A DNA stretch of 42,970 nucleotides from Stentor roeselii (lineage: Eukaryota; Ciliophora; Heterotrichea; Heterotrichida; Stentoridae): positions 1 to 42,970 of the forward strand of contig RSEH01000338.1 of assembly GCA_006503475.1 (NCBI GenBank), written 5' to 3'. Each line of letters opens with the position of its first letter. Within the stretch, counting starts at the first letter, position 1. The notes beneath the pieces were generated by a model, which worked only from the letters and a program-made list of their open reading frames with translations, was not told where the DNA came from and did no database searches. Made by a program: the position numbers and the translations under genes. Shown in pieces: positions 27,483 through 36,285 of the stretch.

Positions 27483-30278
27483 ATGGAAGGGTACACTGAA
27501 GTTTTCGCATGGGGCGGGGACCACTTCGGACAGTTGGGACTGGGCAACAAGCACTCGGGAAAGACTTACGCGAGTCCCAGGTTCTGCTCGTTTAACATTT
27601 TGATTAAAGAAATCGCCTGCGGCGAAGAACATTCCGTCTTCATCGCTGCCTCTGGACATCTGTATTCTATGGGCAGTAATAGCGAAGGAAGACTTGGACT
27701 TGCTGATAAGTCGCTCAGGTCTTCTCCTTCGCCTTGCTTGGTCGAAGGCATTGCCAATCATCGATGTGTCAAAGTCTCTTGCGGATGGGGACATTCTGCT
27801 GTTGTTACTGAAGATGGAATCGTTTTTACTTGGGGAGTCGGAGAGTTTGGAGCACTGGGCATCGGGACTAGTGAAAATGCCTGGGCCCCTGTTAAAAGTT
27901 TACTGCCTAGGTCAATGCGCGGGCTTGATGTCAACTGTGGATCGAGACATACTGCTTTGGTTGTTGAGGAAAATAGAAATAAAATTGTACTTGTTTGTGG
28001 ATCTGGAGAAGCTGGACAACTTGGAACGGGTAAAAGGGAAAAAGAATTTAGTTTTGTTGCTGTGCATTTCAACGAAGACATCCAAAGCGTAGCATCAGGA
28101 GTTTTCCACACCCTGGCTCTAGGTTCAAGTGGTTCAGTCTACGCAACAGGAGGTAACAGTTTTGGTCAACTAGGTTTAGGCAACAAGAAAAGCAGCGCGC
28201 GTTTCGAAAAGATTCAAATCGATGGTTACGTGGTGAAGATCTCAGCAGGTAACCACTCAGGAGCAGTGACCGACAAAGGCCAACTTTTCATCTGGGGCAC
28301 AGGAGTCTTCGGTGAGTACCTGGCGCCTACCCGGCTGTCAGTGGGGACAGTGAAAGACGTGTCAATTGGAGGAAGTTTCGGAGTGGCTCTGGACTCTTCA
28401 GGAAGACTTCTTTCCTGGGGCGCGAATTCGAATGGAGAACTCGGCAACGGAGACTTTGAACCTAAAATAGCACCTTGTCCAGTCAGCAGCCTCAAAGGAA
28501 AGACTGTCAGAAAAGTCGCCTGTGGGGGAAACTATGTCCTTGCCCTTGGACTTGACCTCACCCATGAAAAACGCGATTTTTCTATTGACTTCGAATTGCC
28601 CAGGCCTGTTCCTAAGAAACCTGAAATGCAAAAAGTTGAAAAGTACAGAACTTCAAGTGCTGAAGTGCAAAAACATAGAAGTAATGACTATGATGCTAGA
28701 AGTTTCGCATTGAAACAAGATGAAACTCGTGCCCAGCAAGTGGAAAATGAAAAAATTAACTTTAATTACAAGATTCTTGCACAGAAACTTGAAGATGCTA
28801 ACTTGGAAATCGTTAGACTTAATGAAAAAAACTCACTTGCACGACTTGATGTGCAGAAAGTTCAGTTTGAAAATGAAGAACTGAAGAAACAGGTCAGAGA
28901 AAATGCCTCTGGAGGAGGGTTTAAGCTTTTAGTGGAAGAAACTCAGAGACAGAACTTGATTTTAAATCAGGAAATAAAAAATTATAGAGAAGAAGTGCAA
29001 AGACTTAAACGCAATTTGGATGAAACTCGCCATTCGAGTAAACTTGAAATTTCTCATCAGTTCGAAGAACTTAGTGTTTCTTTGCAACAGAAACATAGCC
29101 AAGAAATGCAGGAACTTCATCATCTCCTGGATCAGGAAATGTCGAAAAGAAAACACTCGGAAATTGCCTTGAAGCACCTGGCTCAATTGGAAAATGCTCT
29201 TGCACTGTCTAACTCTGAATGTGCTGAAGGGAAAAAAATTCTACAAGAGCAGCATCGTGAATTTGAAGTGCAAAAACATTCTCTACAGCAGGAAATTGAG
29301 AAGTACTACCAGGAAAATAATGACTTGAGAAGAAAACTGGAAACTGCCATCCATGAAAAACAAAGAACTGAACTAAAGATGAACTCCGAGATTTCATCTT
29401 ACTCTTCAGGTTGTTCTGAGCTTCAACAAAGACTTGAAAAATTATCCCAAGAGAAAGAAAAAGCTGCATCTTTATGGAAAATCGAAGCTGAAAAGTCGCA
29501 ACACGAACTATCCGACTATCGAAAGCGCCTGGAACTTTTAACAATAGAAAAAGAAAAAGCAATCAAAACCCTCCAAACTGAAATTTACAACCAGGGTGTT
29601 AAACTCGACGACCTGCGCATTCACATCGATTCAATTTCATCTCAAAACCGCGAACTTTCCGAAGCTCTTCACCTAAAAACCAACGAGTTGAAGCACTACG
29701 AAGAAGACCTGACATCACAAAAAACAGAAGCAAGTTACTACAAACAAGCCAACGAAGACCTAAGGTACCAGTTAAGCAAGTTTCAAAAGCAAGGCTCAGA
29801 CAGTGTTCACAAAATCGACTTGATGAAAAGTGACATGACAGAACTGCAGGAAAGTTACAAAATCCTGTTAAATGAAAATAATGTTTTAAAAGAAAGCATT
29901 GCTGAACTAGAGGCAAAAAACAGGCAACTTTTTGATAACTTGGAAAAAGAACTGGCGCAGAGGGCGAAGGAGTACAAAGAAAGAACTATTCAAATGCTTA
30001 GCACTCCGAATAGAAGCACCTCGCCTTATATTCGCCCGACTACGCCGATGACTCACACCCGTGACAGGTCTGACGACATCGGGAACACTGCAGCGAAGTT
30101 ACTTGATGTGATGGACAGTCCGAAAAGTGTGAAAACTTCGCAATATCTGACTGTTCCTCACATGCAAAGAGGCTCGACAACTCCCACTAAAGACGAAATC
30201 CAGTTAAAAATCGCTTCTTTAAACAAGAACAGAAATAGAATGTCAGCTGTCGAAAGAGGCCTTAACTATGAATATTAA
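27483..30278 (+). CDS. RCC1-repeat protein with long coiled coil
   Basis: 931 aa. Residues about 1-365 form RCC1-type repeats (FAWGGDHFGQLGLGNKHSG, YSMGSNSEGRLGLADKS, FTWGVGEFGALGIGTSE, CGSGEAGQLGTGKREK, YATGGNSFGQLGLGNKK, LSWGANSNGELGNGDFE), consistent with a seven-bladed propeller. Residues about 400-835 are a heptad-rich coiled coil. The tail is rich in Ser/Thr-Pro sites (TPNRSTSPYIRPTTPM). RCC1 propellers act as GEFs or as binding platforms; with a long coiled coil a scaffold role is as likely as Ran GEF activity. The ATG follows the preceding gene's stop by 8 nt (GTATTTAA). The convergent neighbour stops 10 nt away. Confidence 0.92.
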   Translation: MEGYTEVFAWGGDHFGQLGLGNKHSGKTYASPRFCSFNILIKEIACGEEHSVFIAASGHLYSMGSNSEGRLGLADKSLRSSPSPCLVEGIANHRCVKVSCGWGHSAVVTEDGIVFTWGVGEFGALGIGTSENAWAPVKSLLPRSMRGLDVNCGSRHTALVVEENRNKIVLVCGSGEAGQLGTGKREKEFSFVAVHFNEDIQSVASGVFHTLALGSSGSVYATGGNSFGQLGLGNKKSSARFEKIQIDGYVVKISAGNHSGAVTDKGQLFIWGTGVFGEYLAPTRLSVGTVKDVSIGGSFGVALDSSGRLLSWGANSNGELGNGDFEPKIAPCPVSSLKGKTVRKVACGGNYVLALGLDLTHEKRDFSIDFELPRPVPKKPEMQKVEKYRTSSAEVQKHRSNDYDARSFALKQDETRAQQVENEKINFNYKILAQKLEDANLEIVRLNEKNSLARLDVQKVQFENEELKKQVRENASGGGFKLLVEETQRQNLILNQEIKNYREEVQRLKRNLDETRHSSKLEISHQFEELSVSLQQKHSQEMQELHHLLDQEMSKRKHSEIALKHLAQLENALALSNSECAEGKKILQEQHREFEVQKHSLQQEIEKYYQENNDLRRKLETAIHEKQRTELKMNSEISSYSSGCSELQQRLEKLSQEKEKAASLWKIEAEKSQHELSDYRKRLELLTIEKEKAIKTLQTEIYNQGVKLDDLRIHIDSISSQNRELSEALHLKTNELKHYEEDLTSQKTEASYYKQANEDLRYQLSKFQKQGSDSVHKIDLMKSDMTELQESYKILLNENNVLKESIAELEAKNRQLFDNLEKELAQRAKEYKERTIQMLSTPNRSTSPYIRPTTPMTHTRDRSDDIGNTAAKLLDVMDSPKSVKTSQYLTVPHMQRGSTTPTKDEIQLKIASLNKNRNRMSAVERGLNYEY

Positions 30279-30288
30279 TATAATCCTT

Positions 30289-30663
30289 TCAATTCCACGT
30301 CTTTTTTATGAATAAAGTACCGTTCTTGTATTTCCCGACCTTTGGACCGTTTGGTTGCGGGTTCCTCGCCTTTGCTTTCGTCTTTCTTTTTTTGATAGGG
30401 TTGAAAAAGTTTAACTCCCTTGAAAGCTGAAAGTCTTCCTTCGCTTCTTGCTCGAGTTTCTTCTCTTTCTTCAAGATGCCCTGATAAATATTATAAGGAA
30501 TCTTCGGGTTCTTCTTCGCACGTGCTCCTAGTTTTTGCGCTTCTTTGCTTAAAAACTCTCTTCGAGACTTGGAGTCCATCCTTTCACTTGCGATTTTGCG
30601 AATGTCTTGAATGGCTTCCCAAAACTCGTTCTTTTCCTTAGGACGATTTTTGGACTTAACCAT
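30289..30663 (-). CDS. Small basic protein, putative Faf1/C1orf131-like 40S assembly factor
   Basis: 124 aa, strongly basic. The central LGARAKKNPKIPYNIYQGIL and the C-terminal GPKVGKYKNGTLFIKKTWN resemble the pattern I associate with the C1orf131/Faf1 (DUF4602) family of nucleolar 40S assembly factors: a Pro/Lys stretch, then a G-x-[FY]-K-x-G-x-L tail. This is recalled pattern similarity, not an alignment. The stop is TGA, the only one among intact genes here; reading through would add 9 residues and overlap the RCC1 gene. The upstream same-strand gene ends 12 nt before its ATG. If the call holds, it is the partner of KRR1. Confidence 0.6.
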   Translation of the reverse strand: MVKSKNRPKEKNEFWEAIQDIRKIASERMDSKSRREFLSKEAQKLGARAKKNPKIPYNIYQGILKKEKKLEQEAKEDFQLSRELNFFNPIKKRKTKAKARNPQPNGPKVGKYKNGTLFIKKTWN

Positions 30664-30675
30664 TTACAACCTTAA

Positions 30676-31089
30676 TTACAGCTTTTCGCTCTTTTTTAAC
30701 TTCAAAAGCTTTAAACGAGTCTTAGGCCGTGGCTGTAAAGAAGGAAGTTTACTTATCGAAACCACTGCCGGAGCCCAAAAACTGCTTTTTTCGGATTTTG
30801 GAGACATGCTCGTGAATGGAGAGACTAGTTCTCGAGAGTTGCTTACAAGTCTTAGCACTACTGGACTTTGCCTGAAGAAAGGATTTTCTTTCATGTTGAT
30901 CGGGACTTCAGATATTCTCTGAAAAGATCTGTCTTCTCCTTGTCGGTTGCAGTAGTTTAAAAAGGAAACTCTTGCACGGTTGCTGCCTCTTGTTGAAAAA
31001 AATTTTACTTTGTATTTCTTTTTAGGGACTTCTAGGACTTTCGGTTCGAAGTTTTCAAGGCTGAATGTTTTGATTTTTGTTTTGTGCAT
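30676..31089 (-). CDS. Small basic protein of unknown function
   Basis: 137 aa, starting MHKTKIKTFSLENFEPKVLE, rich in Lys, Arg and Ser, with a very basic C-terminus (PRPKTRLKLLKLKKSEKL). It has no recognised domain and no membrane segment. It stands 12 nt upstream of the Faf1-like gene on the same strand, and 75 nt from the divergent CDC14 start, so the short intergenic region probably serves both directions. Composition suggests RNA or cytoskeletal binding, but nothing specific supports that. Confidence 0.65.
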   Translation of the reverse strand: MHKTKIKTFSLENFEPKVLEVPKKKYKVKFFSTRGSNRARVSFLNYCNRQGEDRSFQRISEVPINMKENPFFRQSPVVLRLVSNSRELVSPFTSMSPKSEKSSFWAPAVVSISKLPSLQPRPKTRLKLLKLKKSEKL

Positions 31090-31164
31090 TTTTATCTTGG
31101 GATATTCGGGAATTCTGGAGATTTTTGTTAGTTGGATATAGTAGGGAGTTAAAGATAAATTGAA

Positions 31165-32487
31165 ATGGAAACTGCGAAGGTCGTCAACATTCTTCCTAAA
31201 CGGCTTTTCTGGGTTTGTGATAGGTATCCCCCTGATCCAGGACGCAACGACTTCATCTTCTGCGTTGACAATGTACTTAAAACTTAGGTTCTCGCTTACC
31301 AGCCATTCAACAACGACTTCGGTCCAGTAGACCTATCAAAGATTCACCGTTACCTAAAAAAGTTATCCTCCCTTCTATCAAACCCAAGTTTCTCAGGTCT
31401 GAAACTCTATCACTACACAGGAGCTTCTCCAATAAAGAAAACGAATTCAATTCTAATGATGACTTCATATCTAATGATAGTAATGCAGAAGTCTCCACAA
31501 GAAGCCCTTTCGTATTTCTCACGTATTTATTTCCCTGAATTCCGAGACGCTTCAAGAGACTCTCCAAGTTACTTCTGCTCAATTTTCCATTGTTTAAAAG
31601 CTCTTCAAAGAGCAATGGGTCTGGGGTGGTACAATCCTGATTCTTTTGACGCAGATCGTTACGACTTTTATTCAAATCGATCTCACGGCGACATCAACTG
31701 GATCATTCCTGAAAAAATCGCAGCTTTCAGCGACCCGACTGGTCTGAACTTCGAAAAACTTGCAGAAAATTTGAAGGACTTGGGGATTAAAACAATTATT
31801 CGTCTTAATCACAGGACTTACTCGGCTGATAAGTTCAGAAAACTCGGGTTTAAACATTATGACCTTTTTTTTCATGATGGCGCTTGTCCGTCGGAGGACT
31901 TGCTTAGGAAATTTTTGTTTATTTGTGAAAATGAACATGGAGCCATTGCTGTTCATTGCAAGTCAGGACTTGGAAGAGCGGGAACACTTATCGCTTGTTA
32001 TGCTATGAAACATTTTGAGTTTCCTGCTGCGGAAGTTATTGCCTGGGTCAGGATTAATCGGCCTGGAAGTATTTTAGGACCTCAGCAGGTGTTTTTAATT
32101 GAAGCTGAAGATACTTGCTTTAAATGGGGAGAAGCTCATAAAAAGTCTTTGTCTGGGTCTTCGATATTTGGAGGAAGGAACTTGGAGGATAAGATTCCGT
32201 TGAGGAGGAAAAGTTTTGATATGAAGAATAGATTGAATTTGAAACAGGAAAAGGAAAAGGGACTTGATAGCTTTTTGCTTAGGGCCAAGGCTAGGACTGA
32301 TAGTCTGGAGAGGAAAAGTATTGAAGATAGAGATGCTATTTCTCCTCCTGTTTCTTATAGGAAAAAGAGGGAAGACTTTAAAAGGACTTTCATGAACCTT
32401 AGCTCTTGCTTTTTTTATAAGGAGAATGTCTCTATAACTTTAGCATCGTCTTGTAACAATCGGAATAAAAGGAATGATTCATTGTAA
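31165..32487 (+). CDS. CDC14: CDC14-type dual-specificity phosphatase (two exons, 15-nt intron)
   Basis: 435 aa when exon 1 (31165-31272) is joined in frame to exon 2 (31288-32487). CDC14 phosphatases reverse CDK-type Ser-Pro phosphorylation. Without the intron an in-frame TAG at 31285 truncates the product; with it removed, the CDC14 N-terminal domain continues (FNNDFGPVDLSKIHRYLKKL), matching the family. The catalytic domain has FFHDGACPSED (general acid probably D233) and HCKSGLGRAGTLIACY, with nucleophile C260 and R266. The residue after that Arg is Ala rather than the usual Thr/Ser. The tail of about 120 residues is basic and Ser-rich, as in other CDC14 proteins. The divergent small gene lies 75 nt upstream. 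Confidence 0.95.
31273..31287 (+). other. 15-nt spliceosomal intron in CDC14
   Basis: The sequence GTACTTAAAACTTAG is exactly 15 nt, GT...AG, with an internal A run that could hold the branch point. It contains the in-frame TAG. Removing it joins CVDN to VLAYQPFNNDFGPV, as expected for CDC14. Tiny introns of this size are established for Stentor and related heterotrichs. Confidence 0.95.
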
Positions 32488-32589
32488 CTAAATGATTTGT
32501 TTGTTATTTCTTAGAATTTTTATTTTCCCCTATTATCTTACGAGGGTTGTATTTTTATATTGATTTAAAAACTATTTCTAATTAAATTT

Positions 32590-33405
32590 CTATTCTTTAA
32601 GTTCACTAGGTTCGTTAAATTCTTTTTCTTCAATTACACCTTTGGGTTCCTCTTTTTTGACACCGTGATCTAGTTGAGTTACTACTTTCAATTCGAACTG
32701 TTCTTTTTCATTTTTCTTGTTTTTTTTTGATCTTAAATTGAATGAAACAAAGCAGAATGATACTGATAGTAAAGGTAAAATAATTGCTATGAATAGTGAT
32801 AGAGCTGGCCCATCTCCAGCACATAGATTGATGTAAGAATAATATTTATTAGGAGGGTCAACACAATTTCTGTTGAAATTGGTATTAGTGATTGACATCC
32901 AACTAATAAATCCAGTGTAATGCGAGACTACTGTTAAAGTAAGTAACCCATAAACAATATAAGTAATTACAACCTTCCTTTTTCTAATAGTAATTACCAA
33001 CAAAACCCCAGAAATAAACATTAAAAACATTGCAAAACACTCACAAACCAAGTAAGACTTCATACCTTTATTCAAATTCTTAAACATAAAGCAAGCGAAA
33101 TAATCTTCAGGTGCATCAAATATAAGTTTTTCTAGTGCATCACAGTATTCTTTAGATAGTTTCTTATAAGTTTCTGTGCAAGAAACAGTGCATCTATACA
33201 AATTCCCTTCAAAAAACCTGAAATCAATGAGGTTATTATTGACGTCCTTATAATCTGAAATTATATCCAAAGTATAAGGAGCCGTCGTGTAAGCCCATGA
33301 TTTACTTGCCAGGGTTCCAACCATCAAAATGAAACAAAACACGAGTAAAGATAAGTAAACTTTCCACCAGATTTTCCTTTTAAGCCCAAAAACTCTTTCT
33401 GCCAT
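32590..33405 (-). CDS. Four-transmembrane claudin/PMP22-like protein, copy 2
   Basis: 271 aa, with four predicted membrane helices: VYLSLLVFCFILMVGTLA, CECFAMFLMFISGVLLVITI, a third around YIVYGLLTLTVV, and ALSLFIAIILPLLSVSFCF. The first extracellular loop has GNLYRCTVSC and later Cys residues, similar in placement to the W-GLW-C-C pattern of claudin/PMP22 tetraspans, but family membership is only suggestive. The acidic/basic C-terminal tail is longer than in its neighbour. It is paralogous to the gene 19 nt upstream: shared GNF/SLxxC..C..SYKKLS.E(W/Y)C, TxTNFN, and LCAG.GPAL. The ATG is preceded by CCCTATAAA. It ends in TAG. Confidence 0.82.
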   Translation of the reverse strand: MAERVFGLKRKIWWKVYLSLLVFCFILMVGTLASKSWAYTTAPYTLDIISDYKDVNNNLIDFRFFEGNLYRCTVSCTETYKKLSKEYCDALEKLIFDAPEDYFACFMFKNLNKGMKSYLVCECFAMFLMFISGVLLVITIRKRKVVITYIVYGLLTLTVVSHYTGFISWMSITNTNFNRNCVDPPNKYYSYINLCAGDGPALSLFIAIILPLLSVSFCFVSFNLRSKKNKKNEKEQFELKVVTQLDHGVKKEEPKGVIEEKEFNEPSELKE

Positions 33406-33424
33406 TTTATAGGGAAAATGCTAA

Positions 33425-34171
33425 CTACTGTTTACTCTCCTCTAAGACTTTTTTCACTTTAAGAAATCGAAACACACAAAAGAATACCGAAGTCAAAGGA
33501 AGCAACACTGAAATCGCCAAACCCAAAGCTGGTCCACTGCCCGCACAAAGTTCAATCGAAATGCCAGCGTAATAAGGGAAGTCATCGCACCATCCATTGA
33601 AGTTCGTTTTAGTAAGTACCATAGAAGTGATGAAGCCTTCCAGGTGTGCAACGCAGGCCATTATGCTAAAAATGAAAATGAGATAGCGAATTTTTATCTT
33701 TAGGAAAGAAAGACCCAAGAGGATTACTATTCCGATGGCACAGATAATTGCAAAAACCTCGCCGGCTAAGTAAATTTTCATACTTCTATCGAGATTTTGA
33801 AAAGTTGAGCAGAGGCTTACTACTGAGTATGCATAAACGTAAGTCATGTAATAGTATCTATCGTTTTCATCACCGTAGTAGTTGATCTCCAATAATAACT
33901 CTTTAAGGTCACACCATTCGTCGCTTAATTTCTTATATGATGCGTCGCAGCTTTCATAACAACCCATGAGACTTCCTTTGAAATCTTTTCCTTTGAAGTG
34001 ATTTACATCAGAGTCTTCAACTTCGTAGTTTTTTATGCTTGCCTTGTTGTTTGTGAAGTACCAGGACTTCGTGAAGATAGAACCGATCATCATCGCGATA
34101 ATCAAAGTATAAGAGAGTATAAACAAAATCAACCATAGTTCCTTTCTCAAGCCTAAAGCTTTAGAAGCCAT
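33425..34171 (-). CDS. Four-transmembrane claudin/PMP22-like protein, copy 1
   Basis: 248 aa, with four hydrophobic segments (LWLILFILSYTLIIAMMIGS, AGEVFAIICAIGIVILLGLS, YLIFIFSIMACVAHLEGFI, ALGLAISVLLPLTSVFFCVF). Loop 1 includes KGSLMGCYESCDASYKKLSD, and loop 2 LTKTNFNGWCDD and ELCAGSGPAL, matching the downstream paralogue at corresponding positions. This is a tandem duplication that has diverged well beyond recent-copy similarity. The start context CCTATAAAATGGC is nearly the same in both copies. The role is unknown; a membrane or junction-type tetraspan is the closest architecture. Confidence 0.82.
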   Translation of the reverse strand: MASKALGLRKELWLILFILSYTLIIAMMIGSIFTKSWYFTNNKASIKNYEVEDSDVNHFKGKDFKGSLMGCYESCDASYKKLSDEWCDLKELLLEINYYGDENDRYYYMTYVYAYSVVSLCSTFQNLDRSMKIYLAGEVFAIICAIGIVILLGLSFLKIKIRYLIFIFSIMACVAHLEGFITSMVLTKTNFNGWCDDFPYYAGISIELCAGSGPALGLAISVLLPLTSVFFCVFRFLKVKKVLEESKQ

Positions 34172-35014
34172 TTTATAGGATATATTGAGTTATTTGTTTA
34201 ACCTTGATGCATTGTTAAGTTGTTTAAGTGTTTTTATTCACTGTATAACGCAAAATAAAAAATTAATATAATTGTTTTATTTAGAGATCAATCTGCTCAT
34301 ACTAAAATTATAAACCTTGAGAAACTTACAATGAATAATTTTCCTAAATCTTTTGATACTAATATCTTAAGCAGTTAAAAATCGAATCTTTTGCTGTGTT
34401 ACTACAATAGCAAGCAGCACTTCATATTCGGATCGCTCCCGAAGCCCCTATAAACTGAAGAATTTCATAAAAAATGCAAGACATCTGCATAGTCATTAAG
34501 ACTGAAAAGAAGCAAACCCTGTATTTTATTTCACAATAAAGGAGCTCAAATATAACAAAAACATTTTTTCAAGATGTCTTTTAAGCAAATGTTGTCAAAA
34601 CAGATCTTGGACTTCGGTACCTCTCGGTTCACAGAGAGACAACATCATGTGGGGTTACAAAGAGGCACTGGGACAATTAAAGATCATGTAGATAAGGCAT
34701 TCTAGCTTGTGTCCAATCGTGACAAGCTGCCAAAATTGCGCTGGAAATTGTGTTGTCCCTCCGGACCACCCGTCATATAATAAGGTTCTGGGCATATCCC
34801 GGAGGTAGCCGATGTGGTCACCGTGGACTAGAAAGAGTTCAAGACTTAATGGGACTATTCTTTTATGATTCATAAAGCTTTGCAAATAAAAACCTTCAAA
34901 AATTATCTCAAATCTAAAAAATAATCAAAGCCAAGTTAAGTCCAAAAAATTTCCCAAACCCAAAAATCCATTTTCACAAATTTAAACTTGTTGAAAAATA
35001 TCCCCATTTAATAA
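34172..35014. other. Long intergenic region with a GC-richer, hairpin-prone island
   Basis: 843 nt between the divergent tetraspan and MDR genes. The outer parts are AT-rich. The piece before the MDR start is G-poor on its sense strand. The interior (about 34380-34870) is more GC-balanced than other spacers and is listed separately. A 60-75 codon minus-strand frame there shows no family features. Confidence 0.6.
34380..34870. ncRNA. Candidate structured RNA or element remnant (unidentified)
   Basis: The base composition is more balanced than in any other spacer. Several inverted pairs are visible: TTCGG/CCGAA around 34428-34444, CTCTC/GAGAG at about 34621-34638, CCTCT/AGAGG enclosing the latter, GGGACAA pairing with TTGTCCC (about 34670 and 34754), GGGCATATCCC at about 34790, and GACCAC with GTGGTC (about 34774 and 34815). 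I compared it mentally with tRNA, 5S, U1-U6, U3, SRP and RNase P consensus features and found no match. It could be an ncRNA gene on either strand, or a remnant of a mobile element or gene. The strand and ends are unknown. Confidence 0.3.
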
Positions 35015-35998
35015 ATGTCACAAGTAAGTTCAAGCTACATCCTAAACGCAGTAGGTAGTTTCGACAACTGGCATTTAGTTCAGCGTGAAATTTCAGATCT
35101 TTCCGAAACCCAAGTTCTGATTAAAATGGAATGCAGCACAATAAACCCAAGCGATTACCAAGCAATCCTGGGCCGATATCCCATATCAAAGCTCCCAACG
35201 TTCACAGGGGGAGAAGGCAGTGGAACAGTAGTGAAAACCGGAAGTTCAGAAAAAGCTCAGTCCCTGCTCAACAAACGAGTGGCAGTGATCAGTCCAGGCG
35301 CCTGGGGCGAGTTCAACGTGGCAGAGGCCGGGGCAGTCTTCGAGTTGCAGGACCACGTCTCCTTCGAACAAGCAGCGGACTTCGTGGTCAACCCGATGAC
35401 GGTGGCCTACATGATCGAATTAACCCAAAACAAGAACTCATCTTTCGTCTACAACGCTTCGGCTTCTGCCCTCGGACAGCAACTTACTCGACTTGCTACA
35501 AGACTTGGCATCAAACATATTTGTATTGTGAGAAAAAATGAACAAGTCGAAATTCTCAGGAAATTAGGAGCTGAACATGTTTTCAATACTTCGGAACCCG
35601 GATGGATTGATCAGGCTAAAAAAGTCGCTGCGGAAATCGCACCGAAAATCGCTTTTGATGCGATTGGAGGAGCGGAAACTGCGGTACTTGCTCAACTTAT
35701 TGAAAATGGAGGAGTTGTTTATAATTATGGAGGATTGTCGGGGCAAAGCCCACAGTTGAGTAGTTTGCAGCTGATTTTTCAACAGAAAACTTTAACTGGA
35801 CTTTGGCTTGCGCCTTATTTGCTTGGTAAAAATGAGGAGGGGAAAAGAGAACTGGGACTTTTTGTTCAAAAACATATTGATATTCTGGCGAATGAATATA
35901 ATATTGAAACTGATCTCAATGGACTGAAAAATGCCTTAGAACAGTATATTAAAAATCCGACTGGAAATAAAGTGCTTGTTAGGACTAGGATTAATTAA
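35015..35998 (+). CDS. Zinc-independent MDR oxidoreductase (quinone reductase / 2-enoyl-CoA reductase-like)
   Basis: 327 aa, the usual length for the medium-chain dehydrogenase/reductase superfamily. It has the GroES-like N-terminal domain (CSTINPSDYQAILGRYP, FTGGEGSGTVVKTG) and an NAD(P)-binding Rossmann domain (FVYNASASALGQQLTRLATR, LGAEHVFNT). Catalytic-zinc ligands of alcohol dehydrogenases are absent. The sequence suits quinone oxidoreductase or the mitochondrial enoyl reductase (MECR/ETR) branch. The SDYQ near residue 47 and IVRKNEQVEILRKLGAEHV are compatible with MECR, but this is not decisive. The substrate is uncertain. The start follows CATTTAATAA. Confidence 0.9.
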   Translation: MSQVSSSYILNAVGSFDNWHLVQREISDLSETQVLIKMECSTINPSDYQAILGRYPISKLPTFTGGEGSGTVVKTGSSEKAQSLLNKRVAVISPGAWGEFNVAEAGAVFELQDHVSFEQAADFVVNPMTVAYMIELTQNKNSSFVYNASASALGQQLTRLATRLGIKHICIVRKNEQVEILRKLGAEHVFNTSEPGWIDQAKKVAAEIAPKIAFDAIGGAETAVLAQLIENGGVVYNYGGLSGQSPQLSSLQLIFQQKTLTGLWLAPYLLGKNEEGKRELGLFVQKHIDILANEYNIETDLNGLKNALEQYIKNPTGNKVLVRTRIN

Positions 35999-36285
35999 GT
36001 TAGAGAATTAGCATTGAAATTAAGATTACTAAGGTTTTAAAATCATTCAAAGATTAGGAGCTAAAATAATTATAAAATTATGTGATTATATTAGTGAAAA
36101 ATAGTAGTAAGTAAATATTTGTTAATGAAAGATTACTGATAACAACCTAAATAAAACAGAATAGTTTAACCTTATCCTTACATCATAATTTGTGTAGATC
36201 TCTATTTAAATTTGAGTATTTCTTAAAATTTAAAGAATTGACCTTATTAAAATAATTTCTGATTATTTTTAAAGAATTCACTAAA
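35999..36285. other. Convergent AT-rich spacer
   Basis: The spacer lies between the MDR stop and the stop of the giant membrane protein gene. It is C-poor on the plus strand just after the MDR stop. Nothing else is recognisable. Confidence 0.6.

Noticed and set aside
27475-27489. A 15-nt GT...AG stretch directly after the membrane protein stop, as if an intron joined it to the RCC1 gene
   Set aside because: The TAA stop (27472-27474) lies before the GT and would remain in frame after splicing; both proteins also look complete on their own.
34655-34885. Minus-strand open frame of up to 76 codons in the GC-richer island
   Set aside because: The first ATG is internal, there is no family similarity, and frames of this length arise easily in less AT-rich sequence.
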